DNA from: Halomicrobium zhouii
GTDB lineage: Archaea > Halobacteriota > Halobacteria > Halobacteriales > Haloarculaceae
Assembly: GCF_900114435.1 (NCBI RefSeq)
Contig: NZ_FOZK01000002.1
Span: 434,001 to 498,000, forward strand
DNA: 64,000 bases
Reading direction: 5' to 3'
The notes under the pieces are model-generated. The model did no database searches, was not told the DNA's origin, and was given only the letters and a program-made list of their open reading frames with translations. Below, in pieces: positions 28,155 to 36,850 of this stretch. A program made the translations under genes and the position numbers. Position 1 is the first letter of the stretch. Each line of letters begins with the position of its first letter.

Positions 28155-28844
28155 GTGTCTGAAATGACGAAACGAGGCATAACTGTCTGTATCGATGTCG
28201 TGCCAGGCGATGATACAGGCCTCTTTCGTAGCGAGGCAGCCGACGAGATACTCCGTCTGCTTGTCGATGCTCACGAGACCGAATTTACGATTGCCGAACT
28301 CGTCGATGCAACGGGCGCGGCGCGCTCAACAGTCTGGCGAGCGGTTAATCTCCTCGAAAGTACCGGTGCAGTCCGCGTGCGAGAGACGGCCCAACGAAAC
28401 TACGTTGGAATCGACCCGGATCGCCTCCACAAAGACGACCCCATTCTTGCTATCCCACAGTCGGAATTCCACGATCCGATTCGCTTGTTTGTCGAACGAG
28501 TCCGACAGGCCGTCACCGACACCGATGACGTCAATGACGTCCTGGGTATCGTGGTCTTCGGAAGCGTCGCTCGTGGTGAAGCCGATCGGCAGAGTGACCT
28601 CGACCTGTTCGTCATCGTCGACGGTGACCGGACGAAAGCACGACAGCTCGTAACGGATATCGTCGCGGACCTCCGCGACCGACGATTCGACGGAGACCGA
28701 TTCGACTACGAGCCGTACGTCGAATCCGCTGAAAGTGCACGTCGAGCCGGTTCGAAACTTCGGGAAATCTTCGATGAGGGAATCACGGTCTACGGTGACG
28801 ACCGGCTTCAGACGATTCGAAAGGAGGTCTTCGCCGATGAGTAG
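28155..28844 (+). CDS. wHTH-MNT nucleotidyltransferase, antitoxin of a HEPN/MNT pair
   Basis: 229 residues from GTG 28155; ATG 28164 is an alternative start. Residues about 30-85 form a winged helix (FTIAELVDATGAARSTVWRA). Residues 130-200 are a minimal nucleotidyltransferase fold with GSVARGEADRQSDLDL: Gly136-Ser137 and metal-binding Asp148 and Asp150. In this family the MNT protein neutralises the partner HEPN RNase, in studied cases by adenylylating it. The wHTH probably autoregulates the operon. Its stop overlaps the HEPN start by 8 nt. Confidence 0.85.
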   Translation: MSEMTKRGITVCIDVVPGDDTGLFRSEAADEILRLLVDAHETEFTIAELVDATGAARSTVWRAVNLLESTGAVRVRETAQRNYVGIDPDRLHKDDPILAIPQSEFHDPIRLFVERVRQAVTDTDDVNDVLGIVVFGSVARGEADRQSDLDLFVIVDGDRTKARQLVTDIVADLRDRRFDGDRFDYEPYVESAESARRAGSKLREIFDEGITVYGDDRLQTIRKEVFADE

Positions 28845-29334
28845 TACGCGTATCGAACAATACATCGACGACGTCCAAGCAGCGTTCGACCGCCGGCCAG
28901 CACAAATCGAATCCGGGCTCGACGTCGACGACGCGTCTCTCCTCCAGCTTCGGAAGGCGTGCCGGCTGCTCGCCGGCGCCGCATCCCTCCGCGATGAAGG
29001 CTACTACACACTGGTCATCGAGGCATCGTTCGTTGCCATCGAACGGACAGTCGAGTTTCGGCTCCTCGAGCGTGGAACGATGGAGCCTGCCGACCTCCCT
29101 GGAACCCACCCCGGCGTCTACCGGGAAGCAGCTTCAATTGGGATCTTCGCTGAATCCACCGCCGAGGATCTTGCAGACCTCTGGCGTGAACACCGAGCAA
29201 AGACGTATTACCAGGACGGACTTGCTGCAGCGGATCGCGCAGAGAAAATGTATGCACTCGCCACTGAGGTTCACGCCTTCATCGTCGGCCGGTCCACACG
29301 GGGCCACGAGTGTTTCTGTGATCGAGACGGCTGA
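28837..29334 (+). CDS. HEPN-domain toxin of a HEPN/MNT pair
   Basis: 165 residues from ATG 28837, inside the end of the MNT gene. A strong Shine-Dalgarno (AAGGAGGT) lies about 8 nt upstream, unusual for a haloarchaeon and fitting an internal operon gene. It is all helical. The likely active region is ADLWREHRAKTYYQ (Arg117, His119, Tyr124), reminiscent of the R-x-H and trailing Tyr of MNT-paired HEPN RNases, although the spacing differs from the canonical RX4-6H. It would be an RNA-cutting toxin held in check by its partner. Confidence 0.75.
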   Translation: MSSTRIEQYIDDVQAAFDRRPAQIESGLDVDDASLLQLRKACRLLAGAASLRDEGYYTLVIEASFVAIERTVEFRLLERGTMEPADLPGTHPGVYREAASIGIFAESTAEDLADLWREHRAKTYYQDGLAAADRAEKMYALATEVHAFIVGRSTRGHECFCDRDG

Positions 29335-29578
29335 GTCCCGACTCCGTTTCGAGCCTCTTGTTTAGACACTATGTTCAGTGAAACAGCCAGTAAGTAGGGT
29401 TACACACTTAACGAGGCTCGTGCGTCTGCAATAACCGAGAAGCCGCTGAGCGTACTTTACAGGGAGTGGCAATCTACGTGGATTTCTTCGTGGCTGTCGA
29501 ATCCATATGATTCCAAGTGCCGGTGGCACTGAGAACGTGACTGTACGCTTTTCATTGCGGGGCGTGTTGGCTCGGTAA

Positions 29579-29971
29579 ATGTCAGTGATTCCGCGGGAGT
29601 GGGGTGAGCCGGATTCTCGGCCAGGCTTCTACTACGACCTCTTCTGGATAGGACTGGCGGTCGTCGTACTCGGCGTGCTCGCGTACTGGGAGCCGTTCTC
29701 GATCACTGTCTCGAGTACGCCACGACGACTTGCCGGTGCGACAATCCTCGGAGTGTTTCTCGGCATTGCCGTTACGTACGGCTCGTTCGTGAACGAGCGG
29801 TTCCAACGACTCTGGGCAGATTTTCGCATCCGGTTCGCCGGTCTCTTCGTACTCATTATGGTCGGCCAGATCGGATTTGCTGTCGCTCCCATGCGGACGG
29901 TACTCACGATGCTAGCGACATTTCTCACACTCATTCAACTTCGCGTCGCCGTCTATCTCCGTACCCGGTGA
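29579..29971 (+). CDS. Four-helix membrane protein
   Basis: 130 residues from ATG 29579. There are four hydrophobic stretches at about 21-40, 50-72, 83-101 and 106-124, with a short hydrophilic N-terminus (MSVIPREWGEPDSRPG) and Arg-rich loops between helices 2 and 3 (NERFQRLWADFRIR). No known motif is seen. The upstream 244 bp is noncoding. Many haloarchaeal genomes carry such small unknown membrane proteins in accessory regions. Confidence 0.6.
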   Translation: MSVIPREWGEPDSRPGFYYDLFWIGLAVVVLGVLAYWEPFSITVSSTPRRLAGATILGVFLGIAVTYGSFVNERFQRLWADFRIRFAGLFVLIMVGQIGFAVAPMRTVLTMLATFLTLIQLRVAVYLRTR

Positions 29972-30129
29972 GTACCACAGCTAATCGCCAAATGGTTCGC
30001 CTGAATTGACCGAAGAGACTCAATCCCTCGGGGCAGGTTCTCACCACCTGATTTGTAGTGAAACAGCCGCTCAGTAGATGTGCGTATCGACCGGCAGTGA
30101 CTTGTCAATCTGACGTATCGTTATTTACT

Positions 30130-30297
30130 ATGGATGGGAATGGACCGAATGTCAAAGTGGTGTTTGCTGGGGTTCAAATGACACTGATTGCAATTGTCTT
30201 ACTCTTACTGGATCAAACGATCGATACTCTTTCTGGAGCCGCTCTCCTTCTTGCCGCAGTTGGAACTATTGCTGTCAGTCTCGGTATCAAGTGGTAA
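30130..30297 (+). CDS. Small two-helix membrane protein
   Basis: 55 residues from ATG 30130: MDGNGPNVKVVFAGVQMTLI, with hydrophobic stretches at 10-29 and 34-52 and a DQTIDTLS loop. A GTG at 30058 would add 24 unlikely residues. TTATTTACTA just upstream is AT-rich but very close to the start. The function is unknown. Confidence 0.45.
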   Translation: MDGNGPNVKVVFAGVQMTLIAIVLLLLDQTIDTLSGAALLLAAVGTIAVSLGIKW

Positions 30298-30354
30298 ATT
30301 CAGTATCTTAACTGAACTAGACTGCATCAATTATATTCAAACGTTTCAGACGAA

Positions 30355-30499
30355 TATGGTCGAAGCGCTACGTACTCTGTTGGGATTTGCTGAATTCAGC
30401 TGCAGTCTTCGCTACCAGATTCTGAAGTATGGACTGGCAGCGGGCGGATCTGCGGCCATCGCCGGCCTCGCGCTAGCAAACGGACTGTGCATTGTGTGA
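30355..30499 (+). CDS. Possible very small membrane protein
   Basis: 47 codons from ATG 30355: MVEALRTLLGFAEFSCSLRY and a single Gly/Ala-rich hydrophobic stretch GLAAGGSAAIAGLALANGLC. It lies 57 bp after the previous small gene. It is supported only by composition and the membrane-like segment. Confidence 0.3.
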
Positions 30500-30527
30500 C
30501 GGTGTGGCAGCGATAGATACAGTCAAT

Positions 30528-31562
30528 TTACGAGTCAGCCAGCGAATCAATAATCCCTTGTATCTCATTGAGGGATTCTACAAGTTGTGTGAGTTCGTCT
30601 CTGTTGTGAACAAGCGTTTTATTCGCATGCATCACCCGGTTTCTGAACTCCCGTATATTATCCATTGTCTCCCGAAATTCCTCCTCTAATTGGAATCCTG
30701 TGGCAGACAGCAGTCTGTTTGAATTGGAAATAATATCTGCCATGTCTGACAGGCCTAAAAACTCGGAAATATGGACTTCAGTTTCTGTCCCCTTGTTTTC
30801 CCGCCAATTTTTCACTGCAATTCCGGTTATAGCCGAGGCCAAGTTTGCAGACTTCGGGTATTCTTCTTTGATGAGTTCAGCCAATTCTCCAGCAAAAAGT
30901 GCAAAATAGGGGAAAAGGGCATCCTTTGTTCGCTTCTTATTAATGTCTGAAATTGTAACTAAACCAAATCGGTTCGGATATGTAGAAAGTAAATCGTCTG
31001 CAGCTTCTGGATATTCCTGTCGCAGGGCATACGGGGATTTATAACTGATTTCGTGATCCTCTTCGTGTTCAGACCGTGCGAGTTCTTCGGGCTCAAAGTC
31101 TATTTCTTCCTTGTCATATACTTCAAACGTCAGATCGCCTAAGTCATCGGAGATTAAGAATGGATAATCTATCAAAAGTGAAAGCCCCTTAAGCAGTTCA
31201 GTGTGTGCTGAGACAACCATCTCTTCCGGCAGAGCATGGTACTGGTCATTTTCTACGTCAAAATATTCTTTCTCGGAGATTAGTGGAATGAAGTTTTGGC
31301 CCCTTGCTTTGTATTTGTATAGGTTATTATCTAGATCAGATTTGGTATCTACATCAGTTATTTCAGCAATCTCGTTAAGATGAATTGTTGATACCTGATC
31401 AATCGAAGTCGTATGTCGCGCTACAACATACATTTCCTCTACTTCGCAAACGGTTTCAGAAGGAGGAAATCCAACAATTTCAGGATTGCCATCAAGAGCT
31501 TCCTTATCAAATGGGATTCGAATATATGGATTCCCATCATCTTCCAGGTCCTGATATTCCAT
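30528..31562 (-). CDS. HEPN-tailed protein, candidate RNase of a defence system
   Basis: 344 residues, clearly lower in GC than its surroundings and less acidic than core proteins. The first 260 residues are not recognised. The C-terminal 80 residues are helical and end with NIREFRNRVMHANKTLVHNR, where Arg307-Asn-x3-His312 is a canonical HEPN RX4H catalytic motif (the 'RNxVMH' form seen in abortive-infection RNases). A cytoplasmic RNase that acts on infection is the best guess. The gene stands alone, between small membrane genes and the tRNA-linked element. Confidence 0.65.
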   Translation of the reverse strand: MEYQDLEDDGNPYIRIPFDKEALDGNPEIVGFPPSETVCEVEEMYVVARHTTSIDQVSTIHLNEIAEITDVDTKSDLDNNLYKYKARGQNFIPLISEKEYFDVENDQYHALPEEMVVSAHTELLKGLSLLIDYPFLISDDLGDLTFEVYDKEEIDFEPEELARSEHEEDHEISYKSPYALRQEYPEAADDLLSTYPNRFGLVTISDINKKRTKDALFPYFALFAGELAELIKEEYPKSANLASAITGIAVKNWRENKGTETEVHISEFLGLSDMADIISNSNRLLSATGFQLEEEFRETMDNIREFRNRVMHANKTLVHNRDELTQLVESLNEIQGIIDSLADS

Positions 31563-31638
31563 TGTCTCGGTAGTATCTAATCCCCAAAGTAATCATAACT
31601 TGGATTTCTCTCAGCAGCAGGGCTGTGTATTTTGATGA

Positions 31639-31691
31639 TGTGGCCTTAGCCACACCCCTAATGCGGAATGGAACCCCCCGGGTTGGGTTCC
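31639..31691. repeat. Two small hairpins downstream of the element genes
   Basis: TGTGGC-CTTA-GCCACA (31639-31654) and GGAACCC/GGGTTCC (arms 31670-31676 and 31685-31691). They lie in the 264-bp noncoding gap between the HEPN gene and the element genes and could act as terminators or processing sites. Confidence 0.4.
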
Positions 31692-31826
31692 CAAGCGCGA
31701 GACTCACGACTCCTGGAGCTGACCGCGACGGTCGCGACGTCGATCGGCGCTCGCGCGACGAGAAAGAGGCGACAATTGCGTGATTTCCGGGGTGCTGCAC
31801 AGTGATGCCTCTATCCAGGCCGGGCG

Positions 31827-32063
31827 TTACCCGGTGTTCAGGAACTGCCACGCCTGGCCCACGCTGCCATCGTAGAACCGAACTCGTGCCTGTCGGAACC
31901 GCTCTTCTGGCATCCCGGCGTCTTTCCAGACACGGAAACCCTCGCAGATCGCCTTCGACGCGTTCGTGACGTCGGCACCGTCGAAGCGGAGCGTCATCTG
32001 CGCATCGCGAGTATCCGAGACGTCGACGCCGTGGCGAGCAGCCCACGCGATGAACGAACTCAT
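31827..32063 (-). CDS. Small protein of the degraded integrative element
   Basis: 78 residues: MSSFIAWAARHGVDVSDTRD ... FDGADVTNASKAICEGFRVW. Its ATG overlaps the end of the upstream gene by 4 nt, so the two are coupled. No family is recognised. Its position after a DUF7845-like gene and beside a tRNA matches short ORFs found in haloarchaeal integrated elements. Confidence 0.5.
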   Translation of the reverse strand: MSSFIAWAARHGVDVSDTRDAQMTLRFDGADVTNASKAICEGFRVWKDAGMPEERFRQARVRFYDGSVGQAWQFLNTG

Positions 32064-32854
32064 CGTCTCCTCGAGTCCCGCTCTACGGCTTCCACGGCCT
32101 TCGCCGTCGTCTCTGCAGCCCGCTGGACGCTCTCACGCGCCTCGCTGACGGCCGCGTGAACCATCTCGGCGACGTAGTCTGACCGGAGCGAGACGTCGGC
32201 GTACTCGTGGTCAACGAGGTCGCTCATGTCCCGCAACGCTCGGCGAACGCTCTCGACGTGGCGGTCGTTCTGGAAAGCAATGTCCTTCGGTGCCACCTGC
32301 CCACCGTCGGTGACGAGCGTCTCCAGAGTCTCCCACTGCACCGGGGAGAGCCCGTCGGCCAGGTGGCGAACGACGACGCTCTCCTGGGCCTGCTCGACAC
32401 GGGTCAGGCCGAGTCCGATCCGGTCCGGCCCGGTCTCGTCGACCTCCGGAGTGAAGTACGCGTCTTCGACGAACGGATCATTACCGCCTCCAGACGGTGC
32501 GACGTCCAGGCCGGCGTCGGCCAACACTGACAGAACGGTCTGGTCCAGCTCCCGCCGGAGCTGATCCAGGTAAGCCCATCGTACGGTCTCGTCGCGCTCC
32601 AGCTGCGACACCTGAAGTGAAGCGCCGACCTTCGGGTGCGCCAGTGGATGATCGTCCGGGACGGCCAGTGCCTCGCGGGCGTAGTAGTGCTTCACCTCTT
32701 TCGGCAGCGCGTGGTCGGGGAACGCCTCGCGGATGCGCCGGCTATCCAGCGTCGCGGTGTGATAGTACCCTGGTAGGGACCGGCCCTGCTCGTCGTCGTC
32801 GTTCTGGACGACCTTGCGGTACCCACGCCGGTCGCTCTCCAGCAGGTGACCCAT
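32060..32854 (-). CDS. DUF7845-like element protein, N-terminally truncated
   Basis: 264 residues if read from ATG 32854. Upstream of that the frame runs through a hairpin array and cannot be real coding sequence. The conserved part runs from ATLDSRRIREAFPDHALPKE through a winged-helix region (LSPVQWETLETLVTDGGQVA ... VRRALRDMSDLVDHEYADVS) to a helical tail. I associate this layout with DUF7845-type HTH proteins of haloarchaeal proviruses and integrated plasmids, from memory. The family's N-terminal half seems to be missing, so the gene is probably a remnant next to the tRNA attachment site. Confidence 0.5.
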   Translation of the reverse strand: MGHLLESDRRGYRKVVQNDDDEQGRSLPGYYHTATLDSRRIREAFPDHALPKEVKHYYAREALAVPDDHPLAHPKVGASLQVSQLERDETVRWAYLDQLRRELDQTVLSVLADAGLDVAPSGGGNDPFVEDAYFTPEVDETGPDRIGLGLTRVEQAQESVVVRHLADGLSPVQWETLETLVTDGGQVAPKDIAFQNDRHVESVRRALRDMSDLVDHEYADVSLRSDYVAEMVHAAVSEARESVQRAAETTAKAVEAVERDSRRR

Positions 32855-32908
32855 CGACGCTATCGGTTCGACGAGGGAATGAGACGAAGCGAGGGAATAG
32901 AAGTGAGG

Positions 32909-33207
32909 GGACTCGTCGGGACTGAGCGAACGCGAAGCGTTCGCGAAGGTCGACGAGTCCATTGACTGACCGAGCGAAGCGAGGGAAGGAAATGGACTCG
33001 TCGGAAGACTCACTTCGTTCGTCTTCTCGGTCGCGGTCGTTTCACTCCCGCGACCTCGGATTTGAACCCGGAACCAGACGTTCCGGGCGTGCGGCCTCAC
33101 TCCGTTCGGCCGTTCCGGGGCTGCGACTGGTAGGGCTTCAAATCCCGACTCGAACATCACTACAGTACGGCTCACGGCCGCGAGCACACGCTACGCGGTG
33201 CTCGCGG
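32909..33207. repeat. Array of hairpins on the 3' side of tRNA-Ala
   Basis: Seven inverted repeats in 300 bp. They are a GGACTCGTCG pair (32909-32918 with 32951-32960) enclosing GCGAACGC-GAA-GCGTTCGC (32926-32944), then GAAGAC (33004/33021), GGTCGCGG (33029/33048), CCCGGAAC (33067/33080), CGGCC (33092/33107) and CCGCGAGCAC (33178/33198). The sequence TGGACTCGTCGG, which is also the tRNA 3' end, recurs at 32909 (partial), 32993 and 33229 and inverted at 32951. GGATTTGAACCCG from the T-arm recurs near 33057. The array looks like piled-up attachment-site or tRNA-end fragments. Confidence 0.7.
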
Positions 33208-33228
33208 AGGAGTTCGCCGCAAAAGTAG

Positions 33229-33300
33229 TGGACTCGTCGGGATTTGAACCCGAGGCCTCTTCCTTGCGAAGGAAGCGATCTACCACTGATCTACGAGCCC
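33229..33300 (-). tRNA. tRNA-Ala (anticodon CGC)
   Basis: 72 nt on the minus strand without encoded CCA. All arms pair: acceptor GGGCTCG/CGAGTCC with the G3-U70 wobble that marks alanine tRNAs, D-stem GATC/GATC, anticodon stem CTTCC/GGAAG around TTCGCAA, and T-arm TCGGG-TTCGAAT-CCCGA. The 3' end is copied in the neighbouring hairpin array, consistent with use as an integration site. Confidence 0.95.
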
Positions 33301-33439
33301 GCGTGAGCCACTCGAACGCGGACGTGAATAAGTCCTGCGCGTGAGAGTGGCGTTCGAGAGTCGGTCACACGCCCCGTGGCGTGCGAACGGTGAAACGTCG
33401 AACGCGGCGTCGTGGGTCCGGTGGACCCGGTCTCTCAGT

Positions 33440-33751
33440 TCAGTCCTCCAGGACGATCTCGATCGAGACGTCGTTGGGGACCTGGATCCGCATCAGCTGG
33501 CGCAGGGCGCGTTCGTCGGCGTCGATGTCGATGAGACGCTTGTGGACGCGCATCTCCCAGTGTTCCCACGTCGCGGTCCCCTCGCCGTCGGGGGACTTGC
33601 GGGTGGGTACTTCGAGCGTCTTGGTCGGCAGCGGCACCGGCCCGGAGAGCTCGACGCCCGTCTTGTTGGCGATCTCGCTGACGTCGTCGGTGATGTCGTC
33701 GAGGTCCTCGGGGTTGGTGCCCGCCAGACGGACGCGTGCTTGCTGGGGCAT
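33440..33751 (-). CDS. rps10: Small-subunit ribosomal protein S10
   Basis: 103 residues: [20 protein letters not shown], with the S10 signature [18 protein letters not shown] and [20 protein letters not shown]. Length and acidity fit haloarchaeal S10. Its start overlaps the stop of the EF-1alpha gene by one base, so the two are translated from one mRNA. S10 sits in the 30S head, and this EF-1alpha-S10 pair is standard in archaea. Confidence 0.97.
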   Translation of the reverse strand: MPQQARVRLAGTNPEDLDDITDDVSEIANKTGVELSGPVPLPTKTLEVPTRKSPDGEGTATWEHWEMRVHKRLIDIDADERALRQLMRIQVPNDVSIEIVLED

Positions 33752-35016
33752 TATCGCTCGTCGACGGACAGGACCTTGCCGGCGGCGATGGTCTGGCCCA
33801 TGTCACGGATGGCGAAGCTTCCGAGTTCCGGAATCTCGCCCGACGGCTCGATGCTGAGCGGCTTTTGCGGTCGGATGGTGACGACCGCGGCGTCGCCGTT
33901 CTGGATGAAGTCGGGGTTCTCCTCGGCGACCTCGCCGGAGGAGGGGTCGATCTTCTGGTCGATGGACTCGACCGTACACGCGACCTGTGCGGTGTGGGCG
34001 TGGAAGACCGGCGTGTAGCCCGCGGTGATGACCGAGGGGTGCTGCATCACGACGATCTGGGCCTGGAAGGTGTCGGCGACCGTCGGCGGGTCGTCGGCGG
34101 GGCCACAGACGTCACCGCGGCGGATGTCGTCCTTGCCGATGCCGCGGACGTTGAATCCGACGTTGTCACCGGGGCCTGCCTCGGGCACCTCTTCGTGGTG
34201 CATCTCGATGGTCTTGACCTCGCCACCGACGTCCGAGGGCTGGAAGGAGACGTTGTCTCCGACGTTGAGCATCCCCGTCTCGACTCGACCGACCGGGACC
34301 GTCCCGATGCCGTCGATGGTGTAGACGTCCTGGATGGGGAGACGCAGCGGGGCGTCCGTCGGCGGCTCGGGCTCGGGCAGGTCGTTAAGGGCCTCGAGCA
34401 GGATGTCGCCGTCGTACCAGTCCGTGTTCTCCGAGCGCTCGGCGATGTTGTCGCCCTCGAAGGCGGAGATCGGGATGAAGCTGGCGTCCTCGGTGTCGAA
34501 GCGGACCTGGTTGAGGAGGTCCTTGACTTCCTCGACGACCGAGTTGTAGTCGTCCTCGGAGTAGTCGACGAGGTCCATCTTGTTGACGCCGACGATGAGT
34601 TCGCCGATGCCCAGGGTGCGGGCCAGGAACACGTGCTCCTGGGTCTGGGGCGCGACGCCGTCGTCGGCCGCGACGACGAGCACGGCGTTGTCCGCCTGGC
34701 TCGCGCCGGTGATCATGTTCTTGACGAAGTCGCGGTGGCCAGGACAGTCGACGATGGTGAACTCGTACTCGTCGGTGGTGAACTCCTGGTGGGCGATGTC
34801 GATGGTGACACCGCGCTCTCGCTCTTCGGCGAGGTTGTCCATGACGTAGGCGAACTCGAAGCCGCCCTTGCCCTTCTCCTCGGCTTCTTCCTTGTGCTGT
34901 TCGATGACGTGCTCGGGGACGGACCCTGTCTCGTACAGGAGCCGGCCGACGAGCGTACTCTTTCCGTGGTCGACGTGGCCGATGATGGCCAGGTTCTGGT
35001 GTCGGGTATCGCTCAT
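33751..35016 (-). CDS. tuf: Translation elongation factor EF-1alpha
   Basis: 421 residues: [20 protein letters not shown]. The GTPase motifs are complete: GHVDHGKST (G1), DCPGH (G3) and NKMDLVD (G4). Domains 2 and 3 carry the usual [12 protein letters not shown] and QTIAAGKVL segments. The protein brings aminoacyl-tRNA to the ribosome. It is co-transcribed with S10. An upstream methyltransferase and homoserine dehydrogenase lie on the same strand. Confidence 0.98.
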   Translation of the reverse strand: MSDTRHQNLAIIGHVDHGKSTLVGRLLYETGSVPEHVIEQHKEEAEEKGKGGFEFAYVMDNLAEERERGVTIDIAHQEFTTDEYEFTIVDCPGHRDFVKNMITGASQADNAVLVVAADDGVAPQTQEHVFLARTLGIGELIVGVNKMDLVDYSEDDYNSVVEEVKDLLNQVRFDTEDASFIPISAFEGDNIAERSENTDWYDGDILLEALNDLPEPEPPTDAPLRLPIQDVYTIDGIGTVPVGRVETGMLNVGDNVSFQPSDVGGEVKTIEMHHEEVPEAGPGDNVGFNVRGIGKDDIRRGDVCGPADDPPTVADTFQAQIVVMQHPSVITAGYTPVFHAHTAQVACTVESIDQKIDPSSGEVAEENPDFIQNGDAAVVTIRPQKPLSIEPSGEIPELGSFAIRDMGQTIAAGKVLSVDER

Positions 35017-35183
35017 TGGTTATCTCACGCGCAGAGGCGCTATACCGGAATCTTTACGCGGTGGTTCATAAAACGATTTCGAAGTCGCCCGTAGGCCATC
35101 CCGGCGCCTTCTTGCGATCTGGCACGGAGTGACACGGATCGGGTACCGATCCCGCGCGCTCGGTCCGACCCGGCACGGTCGGG

Positions 35184-35813
35184 TCAGCGCTCGTCGGTCG
35201 GACGCACGATGGCGACCGTGTAGAGGCCACCGAGAACAGGCGTTCGCGTCTCGACGTCGAGACCAGTCCCGTCGAGCAGCGGTTCGAGCCGGCGATTCAG
35301 GTCCGAGAACAGGAACCGGGCGACCGGATTGAGGGCGCGCCGGAAGAGCGACGGCTCAGCCTCGGCCGACAGGAACTTGTCGAACACCGACGCGCGGCCA
35401 TCGGGGGCGAGGACGCGCGCGACCTCTGCCACGACCCGCCGCGGTTCGGGAACCACCGCGAGCACGAGGTGGAGAACCACTGCGTCGAAGGCGTCGTCCG
35501 CGAAGGGGAGCGACCGGGCGTCGGCGACCCGCGCGTCGACGTCGATCCCCAGTTCCGCCGCCCGCTCCTCGGTTCGCCGCACCATCGCGGGTGTGACGTC
35601 GATCGCGGAGATCTCGATGCCGGCCAGGAGGTACGGGAGGTCTGCGCCCGTGCCACAGCCGACGAGCAGGACCCGGTCGCCGGGTTCGACGTCCAGGGCG
35701 TCGAGCGCCCGCTCGCGCCCCCGTTCGAGCGGTTTCGCCACCCAGTCGTATACGGGCGCGTACACGCGGTATCGGGTCCGGTTCCACCAGTCCGTCTCCT
35801 CGTTCCCGTCCAT
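35184..35813 (-). CDS. Class I SAM-dependent methyltransferase
   Basis: 209 residues: MDGNEETDWWNRTRYRVYAP. The SAM-binding motif is DRVLLVGCGTGADLPYL (about residues 45-61), followed by the acidic motif II AIDVTPAMV and motif III LPFADDAFDAVVLHLVLAVV. It resembles UbiE/COQ5-type or general methyltransferase family 11 proteins. The substrate is unknown. It lies in the gap between EF-1alpha and homoserine dehydrogenase, which in many haloarchaea are close neighbours. Confidence 0.87.
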   Translation of the reverse strand: MDGNEETDWWNRTRYRVYAPVYDWVAKPLERGRERALDALDVEPGDRVLLVGCGTGADLPYLLAGIEISAIDVTPAMVRRTEERAAELGIDVDARVADARSLPFADDAFDAVVLHLVLAVVPEPRRVVAEVARVLAPDGRASVFDKFLSAEAEPSLFRRALNPVARFLFSDLNRRLEPLLDGTGLDVETRTPVLGGLYTVAIVRPTDER

Positions 35814-35896
35814 CTACGGGCTCCGTCGGCGTCGACGGGCGTAGCTCTTCGGGACGAGGGACAGCGAGAAGGGACGCGGCAGCCGCGGGCAGCGAA

Positions 35897-36850
35897 CTAC
35901 TCCGGCAGGCGGCCGACGTCGGCCAGTACCGCCGTGGCGGTCTCCGGGCCGCCGGCGCCCCGGCCCGAGACGTTGAGCCGGCCGGCGTGTTCGGTCTCAA
36001 GCTGGACGATGTTCCGGGTGCCCGACACTGCGAGCGCGGCGTTCTCGGGGACGAGTCGGGGGCCGACGCGCACGGCCCCGCTCTCGGCGACTTCGCCGAT
36101 GAGGCGCACGGTTCGGCCGTCCTCTTTCGCCAGGTCGATGGCGCTGCCGGGCACGTCGACGATGCCGTCCACCTCGGCGTCGTCCAGGCTGTACTCGCGC
36201 TCACCCTGGGCGAGGACGTTGGCGACGATGACGCACTTCAGCGCGGCGTCGGTGCCGTCGACGTCGAACGTCGGGTCGGCCTCCGCCACACCGAGGTCCT
36301 GGGCCTCGGCGAGCACGTGCTCGTAGCCCAGCCCGTCCGCGCCCATCCGCGAGAGGATGAAGTTCGCCGTCCCGTTGAGGACGCCGCGGGCCGCGGTGAT
36401 GTGGTCCGGGCCGAAGTCGTCGATGGTCGAGAGCACCGGCATGGCGCCGCCGACGGTAGCCTCGAACAGCACCGACCCGTCGCTGTCTGCCTCCAGGTCC
36501 CGGAGGTCGCCGTACCGCTCGGCGACCGGGCCCTTGTTCGCCAGGACGGCGTGACGGTCCCGTTCGAGCGCGGTCCGGACGTGGTCGAAGCCGGGCTGGG
36601 CGTCGCCCAGTGTCGTCGGCGTCGCCTCGACGAGGACGTCGTACTCGCCGTCGAGGACGTCGCTCGGGTCCGCGCTCCCGACGACGCCCTCCTGGGCTTT
36701 CGACGCGAGCGCCGCGTCGACGTCGATGCCGTCGGCGTCGGCGGCCGCACTTCCGGAGTCGGCCAGACCAGTCACCGTGTGGCCGTACTCGCCGGCCAGT
36801 TCCGCCACGGAGGTGCCGACCGCGCCGGCACCGAGGATGGCGACCTTCAC
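35897..36850 (-). CDS. hom: Homoserine dehydrogenase
   Basis: 317 residues: MKVAILGAGAVGTSVAELAG gives the N-terminal Rossmann motif GAGAVGTS. The segment NKGPVAERYGDLRDLE carries the family's key NKxP Lys, and GGAMPVLSTI and ARGVLNGTANFILSRM match the catalytic domain (GxxNGTxNYIL). There is no C-terminal ACT domain; instead a separate ACT protein overlaps by 4 nt upstream. It converts aspartate semialdehyde to homoserine for threonine and methionine synthesis. Confidence 0.95.
   Translation of the reverse strand: MKVAILGAGAVGTSVAELAGEYGHTVTGLADSGSAAADADGIDVDAALASKAQEGVVGSADPSDVLDGEYDVLVEATPTTLGDAQPGFDHVRTALERDRHAVLANKGPVAERYGDLRDLEADSDGSVLFEATVGGAMPVLSTIDDFGPDHITAARGVLNGTANFILSRMGADGLGYEHVLAEAQDLGVAEADPTFDVDGTDAALKCVIVANVLAQGEREYSLDDAEVDGIVDVPGSAIDLAKEDGRTVRLIGEVAESGAVRVGPRLVPENAALAVSGTRNIVQLETEHAGRLNVSGRGAGGPETATAVLADVGRLPE

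Noticed and set aside
29377-30076. Short repeat AGTGAAACAGCC at 29377 and 30057
   Set aside because: Only 12 bp and two copies; could be chance.
32855-33187. In-frame N-terminal extension of the DUF7845-like gene
   Set aside because: It translates the hairpin array and tRNA-end copies.
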